Part shown: in pieces, positions 13,131 to 25,465 of the stretch
Layout: the number at the start of each line of letters is the position of its first letter
Numbering within the stretch: the first letter of the stretch is position 1
Source: Solanum dulcamara
Taxonomy: Eukaryota > Streptophyta > Magnoliopsida > Solanales > Solanaceae
Length of the DNA stretch: 64,000 nucleotides
Direction of reading: 5' to 3'
Assembly: GCF_947179165.1 (NCBI RefSeq)
Contig: NC_077245.1
Location: 21,179,740 to 21,243,739 of the forward strand
The notes under the pieces: generated by a model
Told to the model about the DNA's origin: nothing
What the model saw: only the letters and a program-made list of their open reading frames with translations
Database searches by the model: none
Made by a program: the position numbers and the translations under genes

Positions 13131-14440
13131 GGTGTATGTCTTATTTGTCCTTTATTCGGGATACGAGTATTGAGTCACCTCCTATAGAGACTATTCTGAT
13201 GGTTAAGGAGTTTTCTGATGTATTTTGTACTGATATTCCTGGTGTTCCTCCGGATAGGGACATTCATTTTGCTATTGACTTAGAGCCTAGCGCTAAACCC
13301 ATTTCTATTCCTCTATATCGCATGGATCTAGTTGAGTTGAAAGAGTTGAAAGATTATTTGCAAGACTTATTGAGTAAGGGGTTTATTCACCCTAGTATAT
13401 CGCCTTGGGGTGCACTGGTTTTGTTTGTAAGAAAGAAAGATGGGGCTATGAGGATGTGTATTGATTATAGGTAGTTGAACAACGTAATATTAAGAACAAT
13501 ATCCTCTTCCCCGTATTGATGATTTATTTGATCAGTTTTAGGGAGTGACATTGTTTTCTAAAATAGACTTGAGGTCTAGCTATCATCAGTTGAAGATTAG
13601 AGCATCAAATATCCCTAAGATAAATTTTTAGACTCATTATGGCCACTACGAGTTCTTGGTGATGTCATTTGGGTTGACCAACGCCCCTGCAACATTTATG
13701 TAGTTGATGAACGGGGTGTTTCGCCCGTACTTGGATTCTTTTGTGATAGTTTTCATTGATGACATGTTGGTGTATTCCAAGACTGAGGCAGATCATGTTC
13801 GCAATTAAGGTTGGTCCTTCAAAAGTTGAGGGAAGAAAAGTTGTATGCAAAGTTCTACAAGTGTGAATTTTGGCTTGATTCTGTGATATTCTTGGGACAC
13901 GTGGTGTCCAAAGAGGGGATTAGAGTGGATCCGACTAAGATTGAAGTAGTTAGAGGTTGGACAAGGCCTACTTCTCCTACTGAGATTCTTTTGTGGGGTT
14001 AGCCGGTTACTACAGATGGTTCATGCAGGGCTTCTCCACTATTGCAGCTCCATTGACTCAGAAGAATGTGGCTTTTCATTGGTCCGATGAGTATGAGGCG
14101 AGCTTCCAAAATCTCAAGACTTTATTAACTTTGGCTCTTATTTTGACGTTACCCGAGAAGGGTGTGGGCTTTACTGTATACTGTGATGCTTTAGGTGTTG
14201 GTTTAGGCGGTGTATTGATGCAAAAGGGGAAAGTGATTGCCTATGCTTTGAGATAGTTAAAGGCCCATGAGAAAACTATCCTACTCATGATTTGGAGTGA
14301 GCGGTCATGGTCTTCGTGCTTAATTTGTGGCGTCATTACCTATACGATGTTCATTGCTAGGTCTTCACGGATCATAGGAGTGCTTAGTATAAATTCAGTC
14401 AGAGAAATCTGAACTTGAGGCAACGTAGATGGCTTGAGTT
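13131..14440 (+). pseudogene. Element C reverse transcriptase and RNase H, broken
   Basis: The polymerase copies element RNA into cDNA. The fingers ([18 protein letters not shown]...[12 protein letters not shown], about 13290-13420) are in an open frame that stops at 13472 after CIDYR. The palm follows in shifted frames: [11 protein letters not shown] near 13668 and the catalytic [10 protein letters not shown] at about 13752-13781. Thumb and connection read at 13811-14002 ([13 protein letters not shown]). RNase H is recognisable at 13993-14256 and beyond (AGYYRWFMQGFS, YCDALGVGLGGVLMQ). At least five stops or shifts are visible. Confidence 0.8.
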
Positions 14441-14499
14441 GCTATGGGGAGTCTTTCCGCGATCCAAGTTGAAGAACGACCATTGGCTAGAGATGTTCA

Positions 14500-15640
14500 G
14501 AGGCTAGCTAATAGCCTTGTCCGAATGTAGATTTTAGAGAATGGTGGTGTTCTTGCCTTTGTGGAGGCATGCTCTTCCTTAGTTGAGCAAATTCAGGAGA
14601 GGCGGTTTGAGGATGACAAATTATGTATCATTCGAGACAAGGTATTGAGAGGTGAAGCTAAGGAGGCGGTACTTGATTCAGAAGGTGTATTGAGGATTGA
14701 CGGCAAAATTTATGTGCCTAAGGTGGGTGATCTAACTAGACTTATTTTGGAAGAGGCTCATTGTTCGAGGTATTCTATCCATTCGAGAGCAGCCAAGATG
14801 TATAATGATCTAAGCCAGCACTATTGGTGGTGTGGGATGAAGAAGGACATTGGAGAGTTTGTGTCCAAGTGTTTGACTTGCCAGCAGGTAAAGTGTGAGC
14901 ACTAACGGCCTAGGGTGTGAGTCAGAGGATGCCTATTCCCACTGGAAAGTAGGAAATGATCACTATAGACTTTGTTGTGGGTTTACCTCCCACCGTGGGT
15001 GGTTATGATTCTATATGGGTGGTTGTTGACAGACTGAACAAGTCTACCTATTTTATTCTAGTTAAGTTAAGGTACACAGCGGATAAGCTAGCCAGTTGTA
15101 TATTAGTCAGATCGTTCGGCTTCATGGTGTCTAGTGTCCATTGTTTTGGATCGGGGTTTAGTATTTACTTTGCACTTTTGGTAGGCATTATAGCATGGTT
15201 TGGGCACTAGAATTGATATGAGTACAACTTTTCACCCACAGACTGATGGTCCCTCTAAGCAGACAATTCAGGTGTTGGGGGACATGCTTTGAGCTTGTGT
15301 TATTGATTTTGGTGCTAGATGGGATCAACACTTTCCCCTAGCGAAGTTTGCCTACAACAACAGTTATCACTCAAGTATCCAGATGGCCCTATTTGAGGCT
15401 TTGTATGGTAGGCGGTGTTGATCTCCTATTGGGTGGTTTGGTTTAGAAGAGATAAACTCTTTAGACATAGACTTGCTTAGAGATGTTATGAAGCAAGTTC
15501 ATATGATTCAGGGTAGACTCTTGACAGCCCAGAGTAGGTAGAAAAGTTATGCAGAATGGAGAGTTCGACCATTGAAGTTCATGGAGGGTAATCATATTTG
15601 GCTTTGAGTGTCGCCCATGAAGGGAGTGATGTGATTGGGA
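14500..15640 (+). pseudogene. Element C integrase, broken
   Basis: The integrase inserts cDNA into the chromosome. The N-terminal HHCC zinc domain is intact in an open frame (14561-14905: H-x6-H spacing in EAHCSRYSIHSR, then CLTCQQ). The catalytic core starts at 14956 (TIDFVVGLPPTVGGYDSIW, first Asp present). Past 15100 the frame is lost and the region around the second Asp is deleted or scrambled; 'caacttttcacccacagactgatgg' (15227-15250) marks the core's later part. The enzyme would be inactive. Confidence 0.8.
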
Positions 15641-16010
15641 AGGAAGGGCAAGCTCAGCCCTCTATTCATTGTCCCATTTGAGATTTTGGCGTGAGTTAGA
15701 GAGGTGTCTTATAGATTGGTCTTACCACCTAGCTTATCGCCTGTGCATAATGTGTTTCATGTTTCTATGCTCCGGAAGTATGTTTTGGATGAGTCCCATG
15801 TGTTATCACTCGATTCAGTGGAGTTGGGTCCAGATCTAACATTTGAGGAGGAGCCTATAGCTATTCTAGATATACAGGTTCGTAAGCTTAGAACCAAGGA
15901 AATAGCTTCAATAAAGGTACGAAGCACTGTTTAGTCGGAGAGGCGACTTGAGAGATGGAGGCTTAACATGCGTGCCAGATATCCCCAGCTTTTCAAAGCT
16001 TTAGTTATTT
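15641..16010 (+). pseudogene. Element C integrase C-terminus with chromodomain, broken
   Basis: An open frame at 15704-15934 carries SPVHNVFHVSMLRKYV, then EEEPIAILDIQVRKLRTKEI, the conserved lead into the chromodomain of Tekay/Del-like chromoviruses. These domains target integration to particular chromatin. The expected W-x-N region after 'SIKV' is lost to a shift and a stop at 15932-15934. It lies about 50 bp before the LTR and ends the polyprotein. Confidence 0.7.
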
Positions 16011-16059
16011 TCTTTTAATTTATATTCGAGGAAGAACATGATTTTTTAGTGATGGATAA

Positions 16060-18214
16060 TGTAATGACTTGTTAGGTCATTTTGAGAACGAGTCCTCCTT
16101 CTTTCATAAAAGACCCTTTCCGTAAAATTTTAAAGGGTTATTTGGACTATTAGATAACTATGGTTATTTAGTTGAGGGTAACTTTAGATAACTAATTTAA
16201 TTGGTAGGCTAAATTAATAGTTTAGTTAATATATTATACCACTTATTCCATATTTATTAAAATAAGTTAGTAGGTTTTGTCACTTTTAGTACATGACTAA
16301 TTGAGAAAAGAAAAATAAAAAGAAGAAAAGAGATAGGGAGAATACAGAACGGACTGCGACATCGAACACGAAAAGAAAAATGATAAGGTTAAGCCTTCAG
16401 GTAGGCAAGCTCTAATGTTGTTACGTATATATTAATTGTTGGGTGAAAATTCATTATTTTAATAATTAAAGTTAGATAAGAAACTAAAAGTTCAAAGTGC
16501 AATAGCACTAGTAGTAGCGTTTTGGGTTTGGGGTTTTGGGGGAAAAATCTTGAAGTTTATTAATTAATGATTGCAGGTGGAATAATTTAAAGGAATATAG
16601 GATGTACGGATCTAATTAGTGGAATTGTTGATTCCAGTTAATTGACATGCTACTTTCGTAATTGAATTCGATAATTTCCAGACTTTCTTATTATATGCAC
16701 TTTATGATTCAAGTTTTGATATAATATATTGAGATAGGTAATTAAATAATAGGTGTATTGTATTATGTGAATACCATTAGAGTTAGGATATTAGAGGAAT
16801 TGAAGCTTAACCTAGGCTTGAAGTTTAAGAAAAATGAGACCTGACAAACTAATTAACATCAATATTAGGAACTTGATTATAAATTTGGGCGAGTTTTGGG
16901 TCTACGCTAGTCATATAATAATATGAGTGTTGTTAGTTTTGAAATCTTATTGTTATTATCTATTTGACTAGATTACATTGATTTGGAAGTCCAACAAAAG
17001 GGGAAGGCTCAAGTCCCGGAGTGATTGCTTGATTATTTGAGGCAAGTGAACTTTTAAACCTCAGTTTAAGCTTGTAGATGCTAGTATTTCCTTGTTATGA
17101 GCATTGAGTAATGAGAATTGGACTGGGTTATTGACTGTATAAATGATCTTAAAAATGGAGATGAGGGGTATAAAATAACAATCTAATGACAGATATTGGT
17201 GTGATCGATGTGATGAGACTATTGACTTATTTTGACATGTGAAGTGACTATATTGATATGAGATGTGAAAATTATTATTGATATCATGGGATTATTGTGA
17301 ATTATATGGACCTTAATTGATTGCATTGGTTCTGATATACTGTGCTAAGACTGGAAAAAATGATATGAAATAAAAGGGTCGGGCCATACGCTCTGTGACA
17401 GGTATTATGAAACAAAGGCGTTGGGCCACACGCTCCATGAAAGGATATGTATATTGAGGGGATGGGCCACATGCTCCATGGCAGGTTACATGGACCAGAA
17501 TATCCCCCATGGATTCTGGACTGTGATTCAGTGGATATGTATCGATAGGACAGACATGCATCATTTCATTGCATTGCATCATATTTTTTTGATATTTGTG
17601 AATTCGTGTTTACTACTTATTGCTCTATATATGCTGGACTTGACTTGATATGATTCACTTGATGATACTATTGATGAGTATTCATTGTATAAAGTGTAGA
17701 GTTGGGCTGGTTTTATACAGTTTGTAGTTAAGGAGATTTGGTTGGAATGACAGGAGTACTTGTATCTATGGAGCTTTGCTTAGTTTTAGTTGTACACTTG
17801 CTGAGTACCGTGTTGTTTAGTACTTACCCCTTACTTCTACAGTTATGTAGGTTGTGAGTCCGGACCCTCTTGATTTCCTAGTGTTTCCTACCACATCCAA
17901 GGCTATCATTTCGAGTGTTGAGGTAGTTGTTACATCCATCTAGCGAACACCTCTTACTCTTTTATTATGTTTTAGTCTTATTCTAGAGACAAAGATATTG
18001 TGACTGCATTTTCTTTCATATTTTGATAATGTATTAGTGGTTTGTACACGTAACAATTAGTCTTGGGGGATTTTGATATTATTTACTTGTTTTTGACCAA
18101 GTTGAACCTTGCTTTATCTCATTTACTTCTATATTTACTTTCTGTTGAATTTTAGGCTAACTTATCTCGATGGGTTGAGATGAGTACCATCACACCCCGA
18201 TTTGGGTCGTGACA
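16060..18214 (+). repeat. Element C 3' LTR (about 2.15 kb)
   Basis: It begins TGTAATGACTTGTTAGGTCA and ends TTTGGGTCGTGACA, directly followed by the TSD copy ATACA in the LTR of A. A purine-rich 'ttcgaggaagaacatga' stretch just upstream (about 16025) is the likely polypurine tract. There is no partner 5' LTR. The frames at 17313-17648 lie in its internal repeats and are not genes. Confidence 0.8.
17376..17500 (+). repeat. Short tandem words in the LTR of C
   Basis: Three imperfect units of about 45 bp, each with GGGCC-AYAYGCTC-YRTG, the last two read 'gggccacacgctccatg' and 'gggccacatgctccatg'. It occupies the place where LTRs A and G carry their own word repeats. Confidence 0.65.
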
Positions 18215-19227
18215 ATACAAGTCAGCCCCAATCACAATAAATAGTCAGCTATAATATCACCCAAGAACTGGATCATCACAACTCATGACCGATAAATAAT
18301 CATTTTAGAAAATTCATAGCATTATTCGCTATTCATATACACATATGCATACAGTGGAGTAATTTAGTAAGTACATGAATCACATACGGGAAACAAAATC
18401 ATCACCTACCTCGAATCAAGCTTTTGACAACTCTAATGTGCAAAAGCTTTCCCTTTCTGGATTCGTTCAACTTGTTCTTGGTTTAAAACAATAAATACAT
18501 ACCAAAGATCAACAAAATGGCCTAATTAATATGAATTATAACATAATACCCATGCTAGGACAAACCCATGATCCTAAGCCCCATTCTAGGGCTACTTCCC
18601 ACCATCGGTTTGTGGATAAAATCCTCCCCCAATGATCACCCACTAATAATTATGTGTTCTAGTAATCGAATAACAAGTTTAGGGAGTAATTTACTTACCT
18701 TTGGCACAAATTGTGGTGGAACTCAGTAGAAAAGCATCCTAGGTTACTCCTGGTCTTTTAAGAACGAAGTGGGAATGACTACAACCATTTTTGGACTTCT
18801 TTCTAACTTAAGTCACGCTCTGTCCTGCACCAACGGGACCATTCTTCCACAGCGACCCCATGCCAGCGTAATGCACGAAAGTAAATAGATTGTAACTTGA
18901 GCTCCAAATTTCCATTTCACAACACACCCTCTCCCCATGGCGTATTAAATTACACCATTCGTGAGAAGATCAATTTCAAGAGTTTTACTCACTCAAATGT
19001 GATTCCATGAAACCGTACAGGCTCCTTAACGTCTTCTCTATCAACTTAAATTATCAAATAAAAGATTTGACCCTCCAACCATTATCGAGTTACCATATAC
19101 CTCACCTGACTCAGAATTCGTCCAAGTCTGGCCTAAGTTCAAATTTTTCGAAGTCACTACTAATAGTTTTCTAGCCCAGATTCCTTCTCTATTGGTTTAT
19201 TCATAATGAAGGGACCAAGTCATTATA
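18215..19227 (-). repeat. Element A 3' LTR, right piece
   Basis: It continues the LTR cut at 11650 and parallels 56507-57539 almost throughout (shared blocks include 'cacaataaatagtcagct', 'gacaactctaatgtg' and 'gaattcgtc(c/t)aagtc'). The outer end on the minus strand reads TATAATGACTTGG, versus TGTATCGACCTGC in the 5' copy, so TG has decayed to TA. Right of it lie the remains of the coding end of A. Confidence 0.8.
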
Positions 19228-19329
19228 ATAGATTCCAATTTATTTGTCACTCGTTCCCGAGTGACCAATTAGGAAACACAGGGCTAAGACAGAGATTGAG
19301 TAGTACCTGATTCGACGAACAACTAAAGA

Positions 19330-19741
19330 TACTTATCTCGCATATCCTTTTTGGTTTTCCAAATAGCTTCCCCTACTGGAAGATGCTTCCATTGAACTTT
19401 CAGAGACTTAATTTCTTTGGTCCTTAGTTTTGAAATTCACTATCTAAGATTGCCACTGGCTCTTCCTCATACTGAAGATTCTTATCCAACAAAACGAAGT
19501 CCCATTTAATGATGTAATCTCCATCTCCATGGTACTTTTTTAGCATGGACACATGGAATACCGGATGTACTCCAAACAATCTAGGTGGTAAAGCCAGTCT
19601 GTAAGCCACTGGCCCTACGCGATCAAGAATCTCAAAAGGACCAACATAATGAGGACTGAGTTTGCACTTCTTACCAAACCTCATCACCCTTTTAATGGGT
19701 GACACTTTTAGAAGTACTTGCTCACCGGCCTGAAATGTCAT
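19330..19741 (-). pseudogene. Element A integrase C-terminus with chromodomain
   Basis: The minus-strand frame from 19741 to 19424 includes [40 protein letters not shown] and [16 protein letters not shown], the standard C-terminal integrase region. [11 protein letters not shown] leads into a chromodomain. A stop at 19424-19426 is followed in the same direction by RTKEIKSLKVQWKHLP and a tryptophan-rich end. This is the best preserved chromodomain copy in the window, but separated by a stop from its lead-in. Confidence 0.75.
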
Positions 19742-20590
19742 GTGTCCCTTACCTTGTGGTCAGCATACTCTTTTTCGTGACTTTGAGCTGCCAAAAGCTT
19801 AGCTTGGGTGCTCCTTACCTTATCTTGAGCATTTCTTAGTAAGTTAACCCCCAAGGGTTCTACTTCTCTAGCATCAAACCACCCTATGAGGGACCTACAT
19901 CTACTCCTATAAAGGTCTTCGAAAGGTGCCATCTCAATCCTGGGGTGGTAATTATTGTTGTAGGAAAACTCACACAAGGGCAAGAACTTATCTCAATGAC
20001 CCCAAAGTCAATCACACATGCTCACAACATATCTTCTAGCACTTGGATGCTCATCTCCAACTGTCCGTCTGTCTGTGGATGAAAGGTTGTGCTGAAAGTG
20101 AGTTGAGTTCCCAACTCCTCATGTAGATTTCTCCAAAACTTAGAGGCGAACTACGTACCATGGTCTGAAATGATAGAAAGGGACACCCCGTATAGCCTTA
20201 CTATCTCCTTCACATAAATTCTTGCCAAATGTTGTGCATTGTAGTCCACTCTAACTGAAATGAAGTGGGATGACTTTGTCAATCTTTCAACCACCACCCA
20301 AATAGAATCATACTTTCCCAAGGTCTTGGGAAGTCCCACCATGAAGTCCATGGCTATCCTTTCCCACTTTATTCAGGAATGGCCATTCTCTAGAGTAAAC
20401 TTACAAGTCTTTGGTGTTCATATTTTACCTGCTGGTAATTCTAGCACTTAGCTACATATTCGGCTATGTCTCTCTTCATATCCAGCCACCAATACAGACG
20501 CTTAAGTCTTGATACATTTTGGTCACTTCGCGGTGGATAGAGTACCACGAACCAAAGGATTTGGACAACACTTACTGAATTAAATCATCT
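19742..20590 (-). pseudogene. Element A integrase, broken
   Basis: On the minus strand, the zinc domain remnant lies around 20440-20510 (YWWLDMKRDIAEYV). The catalytic core is at 20351-20151 (MDFMVGLPKTLGKYDSIW, then IISDHGT with the second Asp). A downstream part at 19983-19742 has FSYNNNYHPRIEMAPFEDLY and YRSRCRSLIGWFD. Stops separate these blocks. Both visible core Asp residues are retained. Confidence 0.75.
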
Positions 20591-21275
20591 ACCCCTGGAA
20601 TACAGACCTTCCCCTAAAGTTGAGCACCCCACCTACATCAAGGACTGTATCTTGGGCTTTGCCCATCATAGCTTTTCCTCTAATCTCATTAAAGTTCACA
20701 TCCTCAAACTGCTTGGCCTTAATTTGTTCAATAAAAGTGGGCGTTAGATCAACATTGGTCATCACCTCACCCTTTTTTGAGATACCTAGCCTCATGAATT
20801 TGGCCTCTAAGGCCTGAATCTCTCTAGCCAAGGGCCACTTGCAGGCTCCTAAACAGGCTAGACTGCCCATGCTAATTGATTTTCATCTTTATGTGTCTAC
20901 CACTACAGTAGTCTTACCTGGATAATACTGGATGGTGACATCATAATCCTTGAGAAAATCCATCCACCTTCGCTGCCTCAAGTTCAAATCTTTCTGGGTG
21001 AATATATGTTGAAAACTGTGATGGTCAGTAAATATCTCACACTTAATACCATAGAGATAATGTCTCCAGATTTTCCGAGCAAACACTACCACTGCCAACT
21101 CCAATCATAAGTTGGGTAGTTTCTCTCATTAATCTTCAATTTCCACGATGCATAGGCTATAAAATTCTTATACTGCATCAACACAATACCCAAACCTGAA
21201 TGTGAAGCATCACAATAAATAATAAAGTTTTAACCTTCAACAGTAGGTCATGATAAGTGTTGTGGTCAGAAGAGT
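20591..21275 (-). pseudogene. Element A RNase H and linker, broken
   Basis: RNase H removes RNA from the RNA/DNA hybrid. The first Asp lies in YCDASHSGLGIVLMQ (about 21215-21170, minus), then [18 protein letters not shown] and [14 protein letters not shown] at 21104-20980 supply the Glu and the second Asp. The linker to the integrase (20870-20589) is open (EAKFMRLGISKKGEV). A stop and a frame change divide the parts. Confidence 0.7.
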
Positions 21276-22281
21276 CTTGAGCTTTTGGAAACTCTCTCGC
21301 ACTTGTCAGTCCACTTGAATGGTACTTACTTTTGAGCTAACCTTGTTAAGTGAGTAGTAATAGAAGCAGCGTTCCTCACAAACCGACAATAATAGCTGGT
21401 AAGCCCCACAAAACTCCTAACTTCAGTCACAGAGTTAAGCCAACCCCAATTCTTAACTGCTTCAATCTTTTATGGATCTACCATTATCCCTTCCTTCGAG
21501 ACAACATGTACCAAGAAAGCAACTAAAGGCAACCAGAATTTACACTTAGAGAATTTTGCATATAGCTTCTGCTTCCCAGAACACCTAAAACTATGCAAAG
21601 ATGGTCTGCATGTTCCTGTTCACTCTTCGAATATACCATAATATCATCTATAAACACAATCATAAACAAATCTTGAAACAGCTTGAACACCCCATTCATC
21701 AAACTCATGAAGGTTGCAGGTGCATTGGTCAGCCCAAAAGATATTAGTAAGAACTTATAGTATCCACATCTTGTTCTAAAAGCTATTTTGGGCATATCAT
21801 CGGGCTTAATATTTAAGTGATGGTACCCATACTTGAGATCAATTTTTGAAAAGACCGATGCACCTTGCAACTGATCAAAGAGGTCATCAATTCACGGCAT
21901 CGGGTACTTATTCCGAATGGTGACCTTATTTAGTTGCCGGTAATCAATAAAAATTATCATGCTGCCATTTTTTCTCTTAACAAACAGTACTGGAGCACCC
22001 CACAGAGAAGCACTAGAAAGGATAAATCCCTTATGAAGGAGTTCTTGGATTTGAGTCTTAAGCTCTCTCAACTCTTTTGGAGCCATACGGTAGAAAGGGA
22101 TAGAAATTGGGCGAGTACCCGTCTCTAAGTCAATGCAAAAATCTCTGTCTCTATCAGAAGGCATACCAGGAAAGTCTGTAGGAAATACTTCTATAAATTC
22201 ACCCATTACAAGAATAGACTCAACAGAGGGAGACTCTACGTCTATATTTCGGATATGGGCCAAATAGACCAAACAACCCAA
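21276..22281 (-). pseudogene. Element A reverse transcriptase, one near-intact half
   Basis: The minus-strand frame from 22281 holds the RT fingers ([32 protein letters not shown]), and runs to a single TGA at 21892 where the family has Arg. It then resumes in the same frame ([19 protein letters not shown]) to the catalytic [11 protein letters not shown] frameshift follows after about 21560. The N-terminal edge is cut by X at 22281/22282. The 1-kb stretch recurs almost unchanged at 29915-30919. Confidence 0.8.
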
Positions 22282-24477
22282 TGTTATGTCAGAAAAAGAC
22301 GGTTTAAAATTAATTTCAACTTTATAGAGAGAAAAATAATTTTAGAAAAGAGGAGTCACCACTTAATTTTTTAAAGAAATTAAGAAAACTTAATTTAAAA
22401 GACCCTAACATATTTAAGTCTTAAAAATTCAAAGAAAAAGGTACGAGGTTCTTATTTCCACTTTGAGAAGGTATTAAGCATTCAAAGTGGCCGCTAACGT
22501 GCGATTATCCGATGAATTGAAAATTATTTGACTAACTTTTAAAAATATTAATTTAAAAAGAAACGAAGACTTTAAAATATTGTTTTTGGAAAAAATGATC
22601 AAACTTAAACATTGAAAATAATATATATGTATATAAAAAAAAAGTAAAGTTTACCAAATGCCTAAGCAAAGGTAGAAAATCATTTAAAGTGTAAATTAAC
22701 ATGAATTGGTTTATCTTTAGGGGATTCTAATTAAGCTAAAATAAATTAAAATTAATATCTAAGTAAGCATAAATAACATAAGTGAATAAATTATTACAAC
22801 CTAAATTAATATAAATAAACAATAAATAACAAATGAAAATATTGCCCGACACTTAGTTTCTGTACGCTTGGACTAAGGTATTGGGTCATCTTCGTTTTGA
22901 GCCTTAAGCACAACTCATTGTATATCGCAGCTGTATACACACTGTATATCAGAATGTATATATATTATATATCAGTGTATACAATATTGTTTTCTTGCAT
23001 ATCAGACTATATAAATACTGTATATCAGTGTATACAACATTATTTTCCACCTGTATTCTATGTATACAGCCTAATATCAATATATAAATCATGAATATTA
23101 CCTTCTTTTCCATTTATCAACTTTCTAGCAATTCAAACAAGATAATGAGAGACTCAAAACTCAACGATATGCAACGATGGGGTACAAAGATGGACTCAAA
23201 TTGATATCACATGCACCAAGATAAAATTACATAAGTATTTACTTATTTTAAGCTAAACCAAGGAACATATCATGATATTTTAAGTTATCAAATTGATAAG
23301 TATCCTAAAAGTGACTAACAACATGCATATATATAAAAAAAGGAAAGGAAAGAAGAAATATATTCAAATAACTAAAGAACACAGATTTAATATATACGTT
23401 ATACTAGCTCAAATTTTAAATAAAGAATTAAATCAATTAGGCCATGAAACTTCTAATTGAATAATAACTTTAAGTATACTTTTGTTATCTAAATTATGTT
23501 AAAAGAAGAAATTAAAAACATGAAAATCTATATTGTCAAAGGAAATTATTTTGAAAAATAATAAACAAAACTAAGATCTTTAATAAAATAATTCTAACAC
23601 ATGATAGCTAATTAATTCTAACACATGCTAACTATAAAAAAAATTCTAACATTAATCTAATTATTCTTAATACATGCAAACTAAAAAAATAAAAATAAAA
23701 AAAGACTACGAATCAACTAAATATAAAATATGAAATAATTAAATAAAATAAAACTAAGAAAAGACTTTACCTCTTTCCGAGCAGTGAGACTGAAGACGAC
23801 TTCACCACCGCCCAAAAGCTTGATGGAACTTCAATCTATAACAAACAAAAATAAAAATAAAAATTTAGACTCGAACCTTCGTGGGTTCGATGTTATAAGA
23901 ATACTGTTCTTAGCCTAAATTTTGACTTCAATCTCCAATTTTCCTTGAAGAAAAATATAGATTGAAAGCTAGAAATTTTCACAACTTTTAGGCTGGGGAC
24001 AAGAGTCCAAAATCCTAGCCAAGTTAAGAAAATTTCTAACTTTGAGGTGGCTAAAAAACCTCCACATCTTCTCCCTTCTTAATAAGAATATGAGCCTTTA
24101 TATAGGCTCCAAAAACTTCAAAATTTCTTGCAATTTTCGATGTGGGAGATTGAGTTTTTTTTTTTTTTTTTAGAAAAAACTAAAATTTTCACAAATGCAA
24201 ACTATAATTAAACTAACCTAACTAACATTGTATTTAGTTAAAAATGAAATCTTTTTGAGATTATTTTTGAATAACTACATAAATAGTAATTAAAGATATA
24301 GTTTATAAAAATATTTATATTATACTAAAATTTATATATATAAAAAAATAAAATAGTTAAGAATAACATGAAAATATCTTTGTTTTTATAAAAGCTAATT
24401 ATTTCAAAAAATGTTTAAAATTCAAAGAAACTCGATAGCTAATTTGCGTTGTAGAGGGTCAAAATTGGGTGTCAACA
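22282..24477 (-). repeat. Element X 3' LTR
   Basis: Minus-strand ends TGTTGACACCC (24477) and CTGACATAACA (22282). On the minus strand it contains 'gaatgcttaataccttct' and 'attaagtggtgactcctc', the landmarks of Tat/Ogre LTR ends. A block at 22918-23070 reiterates 'gtatatcagtgtatacaa' palindromic words. The purine-rich 'caaagaaaggaac' just outside (24480-24495, minus sense) is a plausible polypurine tract, which makes this the 3' LTR. Confidence 0.75.
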
Positions 24478-24809
24478 ACTGTTCCTTTCTTTGGATAGGA
24501 TCAATAAAAGAGATCTTCGACAAAGAAAATTGACAAATCCCATTTTGACCGACTCCATCTTTATTTTTCTGAAAAGGGGTTGGTACGGATTTTGGAATTA
24601 TGGCTGGACCCTGAAACAACCACACGCCTTTCGATAGAAACGTGGTTTACTGTGGTAGAAGTCGTTCCTCATCTCACGTCCTATGAGTTTGATATTCTTC
24701 TTCGGACTGTGTCCCATTTCGTTGCTAAGAAAAGATTCCACATTGTGCTGCATCATCTTTGATGTCATTCGCACTTTCTTTCATCTTCTTTGCATGTCGA
24801 AAATCTTAA

Positions 24810-25372
24810 TTGATCCATTGGTAGGATAATGTTGCTCTATTGGTAGGATGGTGATCCATTGATAGGATACTTGGCAAAATAAATGCATGTCCATCGATAG
24901 GACAAATAAAGATCTATTAATAGGATATAAATACATGTCCATCGATAGGATAATGTTGCTCCATCGGTAGGATGATAATCCATTGATAGGATATATGCAT
25001 GTCCATTGGTAAGACAAATAAAGGTGATCCATCGGTAGGATATTTTGGCAAAACAATTGTATGTTCATCGATAGGACGAATGAAGATCCATTAGTATGAT
25101 ATAGTCCATCGATAGGACGAATAATAATCCATTGATAGGATATGTTGCTCCATCGATAGGACAAATAGTGATCCATTGGTAGGATGATGTTGCATGTCCA
25201 TCGATAGGACGAATGAAGGTGATCCATCGGTAGGATGATGTATGTCCATTGGTAGGACGAATAAAGGTGATCCTTCAGTAGGATATTTTTGCAAAATAAT
25301 TGTCTGTCCATCAGTAGGACGAATGAAGATTCATTGGTAGGATATAAATGCGTGTCCATCGATAAGATGAAT
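24810..25372. repeat. Minisatellite 1 ('ccatcgataggac' family)
   Basis: About 25 degenerate units of roughly 18-30 bp built on (t)CCAT(c/t)G(a/g)TAGGA(c/t), many in alternating long and short forms. The 192-codon minus frame across it (24781-25359) is repeat translation, not a gene. Confidence 0.85.
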
Positions 25373-25462
25373 GCATCATACCATCGTATACGGCATCATA
25401 TCATCGTATACGACATCATATCATCATAAACGACATCATATCATCGTATATGACATCATATG
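25373..25462. repeat. Minisatellite 2 (20-bp unit)
   Basis: About 4.5 tandem units of 20 bp, consensus 'catcatatcatcgtatacga', immediately after minisatellite 1. Confidence 0.85.
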
Positions 25463-25465
25463 CAA

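Larger units (their letters stand above)
11651..18214 (+). mobile_element. Element C, 5'-truncated chromovirus inside the 3' LTR of A
   Basis: A plus-strand gypsy element with gag, protease, reverse transcriptase, RNase H, integrase, chromodomain and a full 3' LTR, but no 5' LTR, primer site or gag start. It sits in the LTR of A, and ATACA occurs directly on both sides (11646-11650 and 18215-18219), whereas the intact LTR copy of A has this word once (near 56508). The truncation point therefore coincides with the insertion edge. All reading frames are broken. Confidence 0.75.

Noticed and set aside
24781..25359. 192-codon minus-strand open frame
   Set aside because: It is the translation of the 'ccatcgataggac' minisatellite; a second frame in the same array is also open, as expected for repeats without stops.
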